Made by a program: the position numbers and the translations under genes. A model generated the notes under the pieces. It ran no database searches. It was not told the DNA's origin and saw only the letters and a program-made list of their open reading frames with translations. DNA of 64,000 nucleotides from assembly GCA_039707655.1 (NCBI GenBank), contig CM077663.1:437613830-437677829 (forward strand). Reading direction: 5' to 3'. Numbering within the stretch: the first letter of the stretch is position 1; each line of letters begins with the position of its first letter. This DNA is from Elymus sibiricus. Taxonomy: Eukaryota; Streptophyta; Magnoliopsida; Poales; Poaceae. Positions 33,099 through 41,757 of the stretch are shown one piece after another.

Positions 33099-34745
33099 TC
33101 ACCAGTAGTCGCCGCAGGAGCACTTGCCCCCCTTGAAATGGTGGAAACGCTTGTTGTCCCTGACGATGAGCTCCCGGCCAACGATCCTCGACATGATCTT
33201 GATGGCGTTGTGGCAGTCCCCGCAGATCCTGAGGTTCTTGATGATGCGGAGCGGGGTCCTCGCCGGGGTGCTGATCAGGCCGTAGGCGATGGCCAGCCTC
33301 TCGCTGTGGTACAGCAGCGCCTGCTCCTTGGCCTCCTGGTCAATGTCGTGGAGCACGTACCTCGTGTCCGGGACGTAGCGCTGCTCGTTCACCACCTTCT
33401 TCTCGATCTTGGGCGGCAGCCTGTACTCCCCCAGCTTGTTCCTCCCGTCGAGCATGTTGATCCCGAGGCGCCTCTTCGGGGGAGGGGTCGGGAGCTTCTT
33501 AGGGTTGGCCTTGGACGGGTCGAGCGAGACCAGCAGCTCCTCTGCCCGGTCCTCGAGGTCAATGTCGCCATTCATGCGCGCCAGGTTCAGGAGCGACTCC
33601 CAGATCATGGCGTTGGGCTCGAACGGCAGCTTCTCGATGTACTCCACGGCCTCATTGAGGTGCCCCGACTTGCCCAGCACCTCGATGATCCCGACGTAGT
33701 GCTCCATGCCGGGCTCGATGCCGTGGTCCCTGGACATGGCGTCGAAGTAGAGGAAGGCCTCCTCGATGGCCTCCGAGTTGGCGCACGCGTCGAGCACGAG
33801 CACGAAGGTGCGCGCGGTGGGCGCCATGCCACACCGCTTCATCTCCTCGAAGAGCTGTAGCGCGGCGTCCCCGAGCCCGTTGGCGGCGTAGCCCTCGATC
33901 ATGATGTGCCAGGAGGCCATGTCCCGGTCGGGCATATGGTCGAACGTCCTGCGGGCGTGCGTCATGTTGCCGCACCGGCCGTACATCTCGAGGAACTTGT
34001 TGTTGACCTGGAGGTCGGCCCGGAAGGGCGAGCGGAGGAGGTAGTCGTGCACCTTGCGGAGCTCCTCCAGCAGCTTCGGCGTGGAGCAGGCGCCGGCGAG
34101 CTCGTAGAAGGACGCGGCGTCGGCGCGCGCCCCCTTCTCGAGCAGCTCCACCGCCTCCTTCGCCCGCCCCTCCCTGCACAGCGCGATCAGCTTCTCCGGC
34201 CCGGCCGCGGGCTCAGGCGGCGGGGGCCCCTGCTGCTGCTGCTGCTGCTGGAGGTAGCTGTTCTTGGGCGGGAGAGGACCCTGCTGCTGCTGCTGCCGCT
34301 GTGGGGCCGGAGCGGGAGGCGGCGGCCCGTAGCCGTGGCGCGGCGGGGGAGGGGGGTGGCCCTGCGGCGACCACTGGGGAGGAGGGGATCCGGGGGGAGG
34401 CGGTGGCCCGTAGCCGTGGCGCGGCGGGGGAGGGGGGTGGCCCTGCGGCGACCACTGGGGAGGAGGGGATCCGGGGGGAGGCGGTGGCCCGTAGCCGTGG
34501 CGCGGCGGGGGAGGGGGGTGGCCCTGCGGCGACCACTGGGGAGGAGGGGATCCGGGGGGAGGCGGGCCCCACTGCTGCTGCGGCGGGTGCTGGTGGCCCT
34601 GGCTGGGGACGGCGGCGGAGGGGTGGTAGGCAGACGAGGAGATGGCGCGGGCGGGGGTCAGGAGGTGGAGGAGGGAACGGGACCTGGAGGAGGCGAACGC
34701 GACGGAGCGCAGCGGGCCGGCGGCGGCGGCGGCGGCGGCGGCCAT
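33099..34745 (-). CDS. PPR-DYW organelle RNA-editing factor, DYW2-like
   Basis: A single uninterrupted 548-residue frame without introns, as usual for plant PPR genes. Residues 1-38 are Ala/Ser/Arg-rich with almost no acidic residues, a typical organelle transit peptide. Residues about 45-178 are Pro/Gln-rich and contain three tandem 27-residue repeats ([20 protein letters not shown]). About 180-400 holds a short run of PPR helices (for example [20 protein letters not shown]). The C-terminus is a complete DYW cytidine-deaminase domain with H480-S-E482, C508-G-D-C511-H512, C542-S-C544 and the terminal G-D-Y-W. The few repeats plus complete DYW domain resemble Arabidopsis DYW2 and the MEF8 group, which supply deaminase activity to editing complexes in mitochondria and plastids. 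The DYW2 assignment is by architecture, not alignment. A truncated relative lies at 39340-40080. Confidence 0.9.
   Translation of the reverse strand: MAAAAAAAAGPLRSVAFASSRSRSLLHLLTPARAISSSAYHPSAAVPSQGHQHPPQQQWGPPPPGSPPPQWSPQGHPPPPPRHGYGPPPPPGSPPPQWSPQGHPPPPPRHGYGPPPPPGSPPPQWSPQGHPPPPPRHGYGPPPPAPAPQRQQQQQGPLPPKNSYLQQQQQQQGPPPPEPAAGPEKLIALCREGRAKEAVELLEKGARADAASFYELAGACSTPKLLEELRKVHDYLLRSPFRADLQVNNKFLEMYGRCGNMTHARRTFDHMPDRDMASWHIMIEGYAANGLGDAALQLFEEMKRCGMAPTARTFVLVLDACANSEAIEEAFLYFDAMSRDHGIEPGMEHYVGIIEVLGKSGHLNEAVEYIEKLPFEPNAMIWESLLNLARMNGDIDLEDRAEELLVSLDPSKANPKKLPTPPPKRRLGINMLDGRNKLGEYRLPPKIEKKVVNEQRYVPDTRYVLHDIDQEAKEQALLYHSERLAIAYGLISTPARTPLRIIKNLRICGDCHNAIKIMSRIVGRELIVRDNKRFHHFKGGKCSCGDYW
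34321..34570 (-). repeat. In-frame 81-bp tandem repeat (3 copies) in the PPR-DYW gene
   Basis: The CGTAGCCGTGGCGCGG segment recurs at 34329, 34410 and 34491, exactly 81 bases apart, and the copies are almost identical. Each encodes 27 Pro-rich residues, so copy-number change would not shift the frame. The truncated paralog at 39.3-40.1 kb has only one recognisable unit. Confidence 0.92.
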
Positions 34746-34924
34746 GGCGAGGCGAGAGGCGGAGAAAGGGGATTTCTGGTGGAGAGAAACCGTACCGATG
34801 TGTTTGGATGTAGATGTAGATATTGAGGCCTGGTATTGAACATTGGCATTGGATCAGGCCCGAATATCAGAATTCTAGTGTTTGGCTGGTCTTGGCATTG
34901 GGCTCGTGATATTCGGGCTCAATA
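34746..34924. other. Upstream region of the PPR-DYW gene
   Basis: Includes the leader GGAGAGAAACCGTACC, which resembles the leaders at 38803 and 40117, then unassigned sequence up to the bracketed composite block. Confidence 0.5.
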
Positions 34925-35269
34925 TTGAGGTCCATCATTTGTTTTTGCCTAAATTCTTGTTCGTGCGCGCGCGCTTTTTGGTCATTGCGAGCGGCCGGCG
35001 GCATGCGTCACCCAGGTGCCATCTTGTCGGAGTCTTTCTCCACCACGTGAGGCAAAATGCCTTCGTCTATGCTGAGTGTCAGGATAACAAGCACGCATGG
35101 CAGGTGGGCAATGGATTTAATGTTGGATGAGCAAACTTCAAAAACTCATAATTTTCAAATCACGCGTCGGAATTCAAATCTGTTTTCACTTTTGGAATCC
35201 TTGCGACGAGGTCTTTGAAACTAGATCCCGCATGGGTATGTTTCGAAAAAAAAAATTCGATGACAACTT

Positions 35270-36110
35270 TGATGCTATATGATGCAACTCTACTACTACA
35301 TGGTGCAACTTTAGTACTTCATGGTGCAAGTTTTTTTTAAATCAATTTTGAAGCTCCATGATTCAACTTTCTATGAGGTTTGCAACCTAGCAACCTTGAC
35401 AACCAACTTTCTGCGATGTGTAACTAGCCTGTTGCCCGACTAACTGCCTAGTAGTCGATGTGCAACTCTCCTTCTTACTTGTGAATGTGTAGTTTTCACT
35501 GTTGGCACACTCTTCCCTACCTGCAATATGTGCAACTCAGTATGTTGTTCTATCCAACTGTCTAGTTGCTGATGTGCAACTCCTTCGCCTCCCGATATGT
35601 GGATGTGCAGTTTCAGTTGGCAGGGGTAATAGACGAAGTTGCACAAAATTTGCTAGGCAGTTGGCCGAGGCAACGGACGAAGTTGCACATCTCACTGACA
35701 AGGGATTATTGGATGGCAAAAAATCGCACATCCATGAGGATAGTTAATTATGGAGGGAGGGGTAAACTTGCACATCTCACTAGCAGGGATGGTTGGGAAA
35801 GGATTCTAGCATGAAACCTACACATCCACGGGGTACAAAAGAAAGTTGCACATCGACTGTTAGTCAGTTGGCCGGGGAGCATCCGTAGTTGCACATCAAC
35901 AGCAACGTAGTTGGCCAAGGCAGTGAAAACAGACATCTACGGTCAGGGAAAAAGTTGCACATCCAGTACTAGGCACTTGGCCGAAGTAGCCGACGAAGTT
36001 GCACATCTCAATGGTAGGGATAGTTTGGGGGTGGAGGTGCCATATAAGTGAAAATTGCACATCCACGCGTAGGGAGAAAGTTGCACATCAACGGCAACCG
36101 CCCAACATCT
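35270..36110. repeat. Degenerate AGTTGCACATC-type repeats
   Basis: The motif GTTGCACATC or close variants recur at irregular spacing of roughly 40-70 bases (for example near 35680, 35770, 35845, 35890, 35950, 36000 and 36080), linked by AGTTGGCC and GACGAAG pieces. They are more diverged than the array at 36950-37800. Confidence 0.75.
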
Positions 36111-36114
36111 CCCG

Positions 36115-36720
36115 TCTCCATTTCTCTCCATTTCCATCATCCATGTCTGCGTGCAATGGATTGGCCTCCGTGGCGAGTTGGAGCTCCATTTCCAACACCG
36201 CCGAGTCCTCATCCGCTTCGTCGTGCTTGCCGACGCCCCCGGCCACGGCCTGTTCGCATCCCCGCTCCTCGCCGCCCGCGTTGGCTTCGAGCACTTCCTC
36301 TTCTCTCGTCTCCTCCGCCGATCCCGCCGCCTCCGCGTTCGCCCCGACCCACAATTCGCGCTCCCTCATCCAGTCCTGGGTCTCCACCTTCACGCCCACT
36401 GCCGGCGGCACACGCAAGCAGGGGTAGAAGCCGGAGCCCTGTTTTGTATCTTAAGCTGTTGTACGCATGCCTCAGGGAGTTCGTGCCGACTGCGTGCAAG
36501 CCATTGCATCGGGTCACTGGCACCCTCCTCCAGCGCACGGCCAGTGAAGATGACTTCTCGCCACTGCCCTTGCAGACGTACCGTGTCTTCGAACTCAAGC
36601 TGCCCTGCCGTGCTCGAGCCGAGCGAGTGGTCAAGCTGCTCATCAATGACGAGTCGTCATGTACCTGAACTGCTGTATTGGTGGTCCTGCACGCATGTTG
36701 TTTGAAGAAATGGCAATGAG
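36115..36720. other. GC-rich core, possible captured gene fragment, unidentified
   Basis: A GC-rich island between TTGCAC-repeat arrays. Long open frames exist on both strands (for example 36048-36668 and 36151-36705 on +, 36209-36784 on -), which is expected of GC-rich DNA. None has a domain I recognise and I cannot choose the coding one. A gene fragment carried by a repeat-bounded element is one reading; there is no proof of expression. Confidence 0.35.
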
Positions 36721-36949
36721 GAACGCGGTCTGTGATAGCTAGGTTGGATTCTGGAGTCCCCTGAATCCCTGATACAGAGGCCAATGTATAGGATAAGATT
36801 TAAAGGTGCAATGAATCCCCATTAGATTCTTCATTCATGGAGAATAATGATTCGCCCGACCAAGTAAGAATTCTATGTTATGATCGTGATTTTTCAATCA
36901 TGAATGAGTAATGTCTATGATGATGAAAAAATTTGCTCGCCATATTTTT

Positions 36950-37800
36950 TATTGGCATGTGTACTAGTCGTAGTTGCACACATAGTCATTTTGGTTGGAT
37001 ACATCCACTGGAAAATTGCACACAAAGCGATACTAAGTATTTTTTTATTGGCATCTGTACTAGTTGTAGTTGCACAAATAGTCATTTCGGTTGGATACAT
37101 CCATTAAAAAATTGCACACAAGATGATATTAAGTATTTTTTATTGGCATATGTACTAGTCGTAGTTGCACACATAGTGATTTTGGTTGGATACATCCGTT
37201 AAAAAATTGCACACAAGATGATACTGAGTATTTTTTATTGGCACCTGTACTAGTCGTAGTTGCACACATAGTGGTTTTGGTTGGATACATCCGTTGAAAA
37301 ATTGCACACAAGGTGATACTAAGTATTTTTAGTTGGCATCTGTATTGGTTGTAGTTGCACACATAGTCGTTTCGGTTTGATACATCCGTTAAGAAATTGC
37401 ACACAAGGCGATACTTAGTAAAAAAAATTGGCATTGTATTAGTTGTAGTTGCACACATAGCCACACAAGGCGATACTAAGTATTTTTTTTGTTGGCATCT
37501 GTATTAGTTATAGTTGCACACATAGCCGTTTCGGTTGGATATATCCGCTAAGAAATTGCACACAAGGCGATACTAAGTATTTTTTTTGTTGGCATCTGTA
37601 TTAGTTGTAGTTGCACACATAGCCGTTTCGGTTGGATACATCTGCTAAGAAATTGCACACAAGGCGATACTAAGTATTTTTTTGTTGGCATCTGTATTAG
37701 TTGTAGTTGCACACATAGCCGTTTCGGTTGGATACATCCATTGAGAAATTGCACACAAGGCGACACTAAGTATTTTTTTTGTTGGCGTAGTCCGAACACA
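36950..37800. repeat. Tandem array of ~95-bp units
   Basis: About nine units, each with GTAGTTGCACACATAG, GGTTGGATACATCC, AATTGCACACAAGG and GATACTAAGTATTTTTT. The AGTTGCAC anchor occurs at about 36972, 37068, 37163, 37258, 37353, 37447, 37512, 37608 and 37704: a regular 94-96 base spacing with one shortened unit (~65). Open frames here are repeat artefacts. Confidence 0.93.
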
Positions 37801-38400
37801 CGTGGCCGTTGAGAAATTGCACACTTTCGTCCGTATAGTCGAACACACGTGGCTCCGGACTTACACACTCTAGGCGTCATAGTCGCACACACACGACCAT
37901 GAAGTTGCACACTCTCGTTCGCATGACTGCGGGAAGTGCACACACGTGTCTGACATAGTTACACACGCATGACCGTGGAGGTGCACACTTTCGTTGGCAT
38001 AGTAGTGCACGCACGGCTCCAGAGTTGCACACCCTCGTGGCCACGGTCGCACACACATGACTAAGGGGTTGCACATTCTTGTCCGCATAGTAGAACACAC
38101 GTGGCCGCGGACTTACACACTCTAGTCGGCATAGTCGCACGTGCACGACAATGAAATTACAGACTCCCGTCTGCATAGTCGCACACACTCGACTGCAGAA
38201 GGTACACACACGCGTCGGCATAGTTGCACATGTATGACCGTGGAGGTGCACTCTCGTCAGCGTAGTTGCTCACACACGTCTGCGAGAGTTGCACACGCGC
38301 GATTGCATAGTCGCACACGTATGACCAAGGAGTTGCACACTCTCGTCCGCATAATCGAACACACGTGGCCGTGGACTTGCACACTCTAGTCGACATAGTC
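37801..38400. repeat. Higher-order tandem repeat of CATAGTCGCACAC-type monomers
   Basis: Monomers of roughly 42 bases (CATAGT-G-CACAC...GTTGCACACTC) are arranged in a longer period. The segment AACACACGTGGC followed by GACTT-CACACTCTAG recurs at about 37841, 38094 and 38348, about 254 bases apart. This array directly follows the 95-bp array and shares the TTGCACAC core, so both probably derive from one ancestral unit. Confidence 0.8.
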
Positions 38401-38804
38401 AAAATTTATGTCTAATTTCAAAGTTATGGCTTCTAAAATTTTTGAAAAGCAAAAATAAATGGCTCAGACGTAGGGAAGGACTACGTGATAGTGTAAATGG
38501 TTGATTTTTTCCCTAACGAATGATGAGTACACGGTGCTAGATGCACATGCATGCACGTGGAACTAGCCAGCTCGCTCGTGCACCTCTCGTCAGGTGAGAA
38601 TAAGGCCACAGAGACGACAAAGTAACAACGCGCTGTGGGTTTCCTAATCGGGATGAAGGAGACAAAAACTTTCCTAAACAGGTGGGCCGCCGGGGAGCGC
38701 TAGCGGGCACACAGCCGCCCGCTAGACGCGTCCTTGTTTTTGAGGTCCATCATTTTGTACTGGGTAGTCCGTTCCCGAATGTCGAGCGGGCTCTTCCGCA
38801 CGGA

Positions 38805-39200
38805 GAGAAACCGTACGGGTTTATGCGATTTATGCGAGACGGACGGATGAGATATTTCCGGGCTCGCGAATGGGCCGTGCGTTTGCGTGAGCCTCACTGG
38901 GCCTGTGCCGCCGTCTCAGCCCGTGCCTGCAAGGCTTACTCCCCACAACAGATTGCTTTTTTTTGTCTAAAACAATTTTATTTTATTTTCATAACTCCAC
39001 ATGATCATTTTTTGGCATAACTCCATTTCAGGTCATTCAAAATTGATTGAACACCATACTAAGTAGTAGTAGTATTTAGAAAGTGTATTATTTTATACAG
39101 AAGTCAACAAAAAACTTTATCTTCAACCAAGTCAATAGAAAAGACTATCAATATTTAATATTGGTAAAAAAGGAAAGTATATTTCATATAGGGGGATGGA
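38805..39200 (-). repeat. Duplicate of the upstream region of the truncated PPR gene
   Basis: GGAGAGAAACCGTACGG, GACGGACGGATGAGATATTT, CGGGCTCGC-AATGGGCCG and CAGTGAGG-complement blocks match 40117-40330. The TTTATCTTCAACCAAGTC block at 39115-39180 matches 40735-40900. This copy lacks all three MITEs of the other copy and preserves a TA target at 39146-39147. Confidence 0.85.
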
Positions 39201-39339
39201 GCACCCAGGAGCTCCTATGTATTTTCCACTTATGTACACCCTTAGCTCCCAAATAAGACGTTAACTACCAAAACATCATATATTTAGAAACGGAGATAGT
39301 ATTTTTTTTTTATTGAATTTTTGAAAATTTCAGGCTCCA

Positions 39340-40080
39340 TTGAGCCCGAGAGCAAAAATTCTTGCGGAGCTCCTTGAGGAGCTTGGGCGTCGAGCAGGCG
39401 CCGGCGAGCTCGTAGAAGGACGCGGCGTCGGCGCGCGCCCCCTTCTCGAGCAGCTCCACCGCCTCCTTCGCCCGCCCCTCCCTGCACAGCGCGATCAGCT
39501 TCTCCGGCCCCGCCGCTGGCTCGGGCGGCGGCGGCGGCGGCCCCTGCTGTCGCTGCGGTGCCGGAGGAGCGGGAGGCGGTGGCCCGTGGCCGTGGCGCGG
39601 CGGGGGAGGCCCCTGCCGCTGCTGCTGCTGCTGCTGGTGGTGGTAGTGGTTGCTCCACGGCGGGATGGGATCCAGCTGCTACTGCTGGGGCGGGGGCGGA
39701 GCCGGAGGAGGCGGCCCATAGCCGTGGCACGGCGGGGGAGGAGGAGGCCCCTGCCGCTGCGGCTGGTAGTCGTTCCTCGGCGGGGGAGGAGGAGGCGCCT
39801 GATGCGGCTGCTGGTAGTAGTTGTTGGCCGGCGGGGGAGGCGGGTGGCCCTGCGGCGACCACTGGGGAAGAGGCGGCCCCCACGGCTGCTGCGGCGGGTG
39901 CTGGTGGCCCTTGCTGGGGACGGCGGCGGCGGCGGCGGAGGGGTAGTAGGCGTGGGACGAGGAGATGGCGCGGGCGGGGGTGAGGAGGTGGAGGAGGGAG
40001 CGGGACCTGGAGGAGGCGAACGCGACGGAGCGCATCGGGCTGGCGGCCCGGTGGATGGCGGCGGCGGCGGCGGCGGCCAT
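39340..40080 (-). pseudogene. Truncated, stop-containing paralog of the DYW2-like PPR gene
   Basis: It starts at an ATG at 40080 with the same Ala-rich leader, and residues [20 protein letters not shown] are essentially shared with the intact gene. A TAG at about 39679-39681 ends the frame after 133 residues, inside the Pro-rich region. Homology resumes in another frame through the segment corresponding to [20 protein letters not shown] and stops abruptly near 39355, replaced by unrelated AT-rich DNA. All functional PPR motifs and the whole DYW domain are missing. The Pro-rich part also differs from the intact gene (NNYYQQ and RNDYQPQ variants). It could still yield a short targeted peptide if transcribed, but no editing factor. 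Confidence 0.88.
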
Positions 40081-40382
40081 GGCGAGGCGAGGGGCGGAGA
40101 ATGGGGATTCTGGTGGAGAGAAACTGTGCGGGGTTTATGCCAGACGGACGGATGAGATATTTCCGGGCTCGCAAATGGGCCGCGCGTTTTCGTGAGCCTC
40201 ACTGGGCCTGTGCCGCCGTCTCAGCCCGTGGCTGCAAGGCTTTACTCCCCTCAACAAATTATGTTCCTTTTTTTGTCTAGAAAATTGTTTTTCTTTTTTC
40301 GCACGACTCCACGTGAATATTGTTTTGGGCATAACTCCATTTCAGGTCTTTAAAAATTGCATGAACACCTTATTAAGTATTA

Positions 40383-40685
40383 CCTCCATACCACAATATA
40401 TCCTCCATTTTTTATTTACTTCGCATATTAGCTTTGTCCCGGGTCAAACTTTTTTGACCAATTTTATACAAAAAACAATAATTAACATTCATAATATCAA
40501 ATCAATACCATTAGAATCATCATTCATCATTGTGAAAGTTTAGATTGTTTTTTATAATTGGGTCAAACTTTATAAAGTTTGACTTAGAAATGCTAATATA
40601 TGGAGTAAATAAAAATGAAGGGAGTATAAGACGTTTTTGTAGGCTAAACTAGCCTACAAAAACATCTTCTATTTTGAACGGGGGG
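40383..40685. mobile_element. Stowaway MITE carrying another MITE
   Basis: The left piece (CCTCCATACCACAATATA) and right piece (TAAGACGTTTTTGTAGGCTA...ACGGGGGG) together make a standard short Stowaway element. TA lies at 40381-40382 and 40686-40687. It is split at a TA by the inner element. Confidence 0.8.
40401..40624. mobile_element. Inner Stowaway MITE (nested)
   Basis: Left end TCCTCCATTTTTTATTTACT; right end inverted CTCCCTTCATTTTTATTTAC. TA at 40399-40400 and 40625-40626. Inner GTCAAACTTT stretches are also inverted. It inserted into the outer MITE at a TA dinucleotide. Confidence 0.85.
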
Positions 40686-40763
40686 TAATACTATTTATAA
40701 AGTGTGTCATTCTATGCAGAAGTCGAAAAAAACTTTATCTTCAACCAAGTCTAGGAAATGCTA

Positions 40764-40866
40764 CTCCCTTCGATCCATATTACTTTGTCGCTTAAATGGA
40801 TGTATTAGACATATTTCAATGCTATATACATCGGTTTGAGCAACAAATAATATGGATCAGGGGGAG
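40764..40866. mobile_element. Stowaway MITE (103 bp)
   Basis: Ends CTCCCTTCGATCCATATTAC and inverted CTCCCCCTGATCCATATTAT, TA at 40762-40763 and 40867-40868. The duplicate copy shows the empty site at 39146-39147. Confidence 0.93.
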
Positions 40867-40900
40867 TATCAATATTTAATATTGATAAAGGGGGCGGGTG

Positions 40901-41530
40901 GGGGTGGATGTTGCTAAAAAGGGGAAATAAATTTGATGATGAATCTAACGATACAAATCTGGTATTATAGATATTGGTATTTTTTCTACAAATATAGCAC
41001 AGAAGTTCAGTTTTTAGAAAAATGATACACCCTATAAAAGAAGAGGTATATATCCGGAAACTGCTAATGGAACTCGAGCTCCATGCAGCCTTCAATTCAA
41101 AAAAGTTCAAAATTCAAATATTTTGTTTTAAAAAAACTATAAAAAAATACACACATACAAATGGATGTATGCTACTTGTCTGCAAAGTTTCATGACGAAA
41201 TACATTTATATGCGAGCTATAGAAAAAAACAAAATCACTTATATAGTGAACAGTACTTATTTGTATGGCGCACGTCAAAACATATTTCGTGCTGAAATTT
41301 TACACACATCTAGTATACATCTATACTCATGTATTTATTTTCAGATTTTTTTTTTAAAGTTATTTCTTTAAATTTTTGAAAATCCACTCGCATATATATC
41401 AAGCATCATGGAAAACAAAACGAACCAAAGGACATTTAATAATACAATCTTAATACCCTAAAAAAATCTTAATACGTTTATTTATTGTTCAAAGAGATAT
41501 CCTAGACAAAGAAAACAGAAAAGAAAGGAG
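40901..41530. other. AT-rich DNA downstream of the receptor-like kinase gene
   Basis: No gene. Contains CAAAATTCAAATATTTTG-type low-complexity sequence. The 3' untranslated region of the kinase gene probably ends in the 41530-41757 interval. Confidence 0.45.
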
Positions 41531-41757
41531 GAAACAATCTGTACAGGGTGCCCAAAGGAAGCTACAGCAAGGTCTCAGTCTCAGTCTCAGGGGAAGATGA
41601 TCACGCATGATCAATCAGCACCACTATTTCTCTACCGCCTACAATATAAAATGAACCGCAATGCAATGTCCTACAGGAAATGCTCATCATGCTATCTCTA
41701 CTACCCTCGGCCCGGAGCCGAGTTCTCGGGGACGCCCTCGTTCGTCGACGCCGATCT

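Larger units (their letters stand above)
34925..38755. repeat. 3.8 kb composite block bracketed by a 16-bp direct repeat
   Basis: TTGAGGTCCATCATTT occurs at 34925-34940 and again at 38740-38755. Between them lie AT-rich arms (about 35133-35360 and 38400-38460, both with TCAAAAA...CATAA-type sequence), TTGCAC-rich repeats on both sides and a GC-rich core (about 36115-36720). The bracket could be a target-site duplication of one large insertion, or mark a duplication junction. No transposase and no clear terminal inverted repeats were found. Confidence 0.5.
40083..40900 (-). repeat. Upstream region of the truncated PPR gene with MITE insertions
   Basis: The partner of 38805-39200. Two insertion sites hold three Stowaway elements: one nested pair and one single. 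The underlying sequence otherwise matches the other copy. Confidence 0.8.

Noticed and set aside
33138..33860. Long plus-strand frames opposite the PPR-DYW gene
   Set aside because: They are antisense to a well-supported coding frame with conserved DYW motifs; the composition reflects the GC-rich complement.
36950..38400. CRISPR-like array
   Set aside because: The units are contiguous degenerate tandem repeats without unique spacers of constant length, in a plant genome; no cas genes are present.
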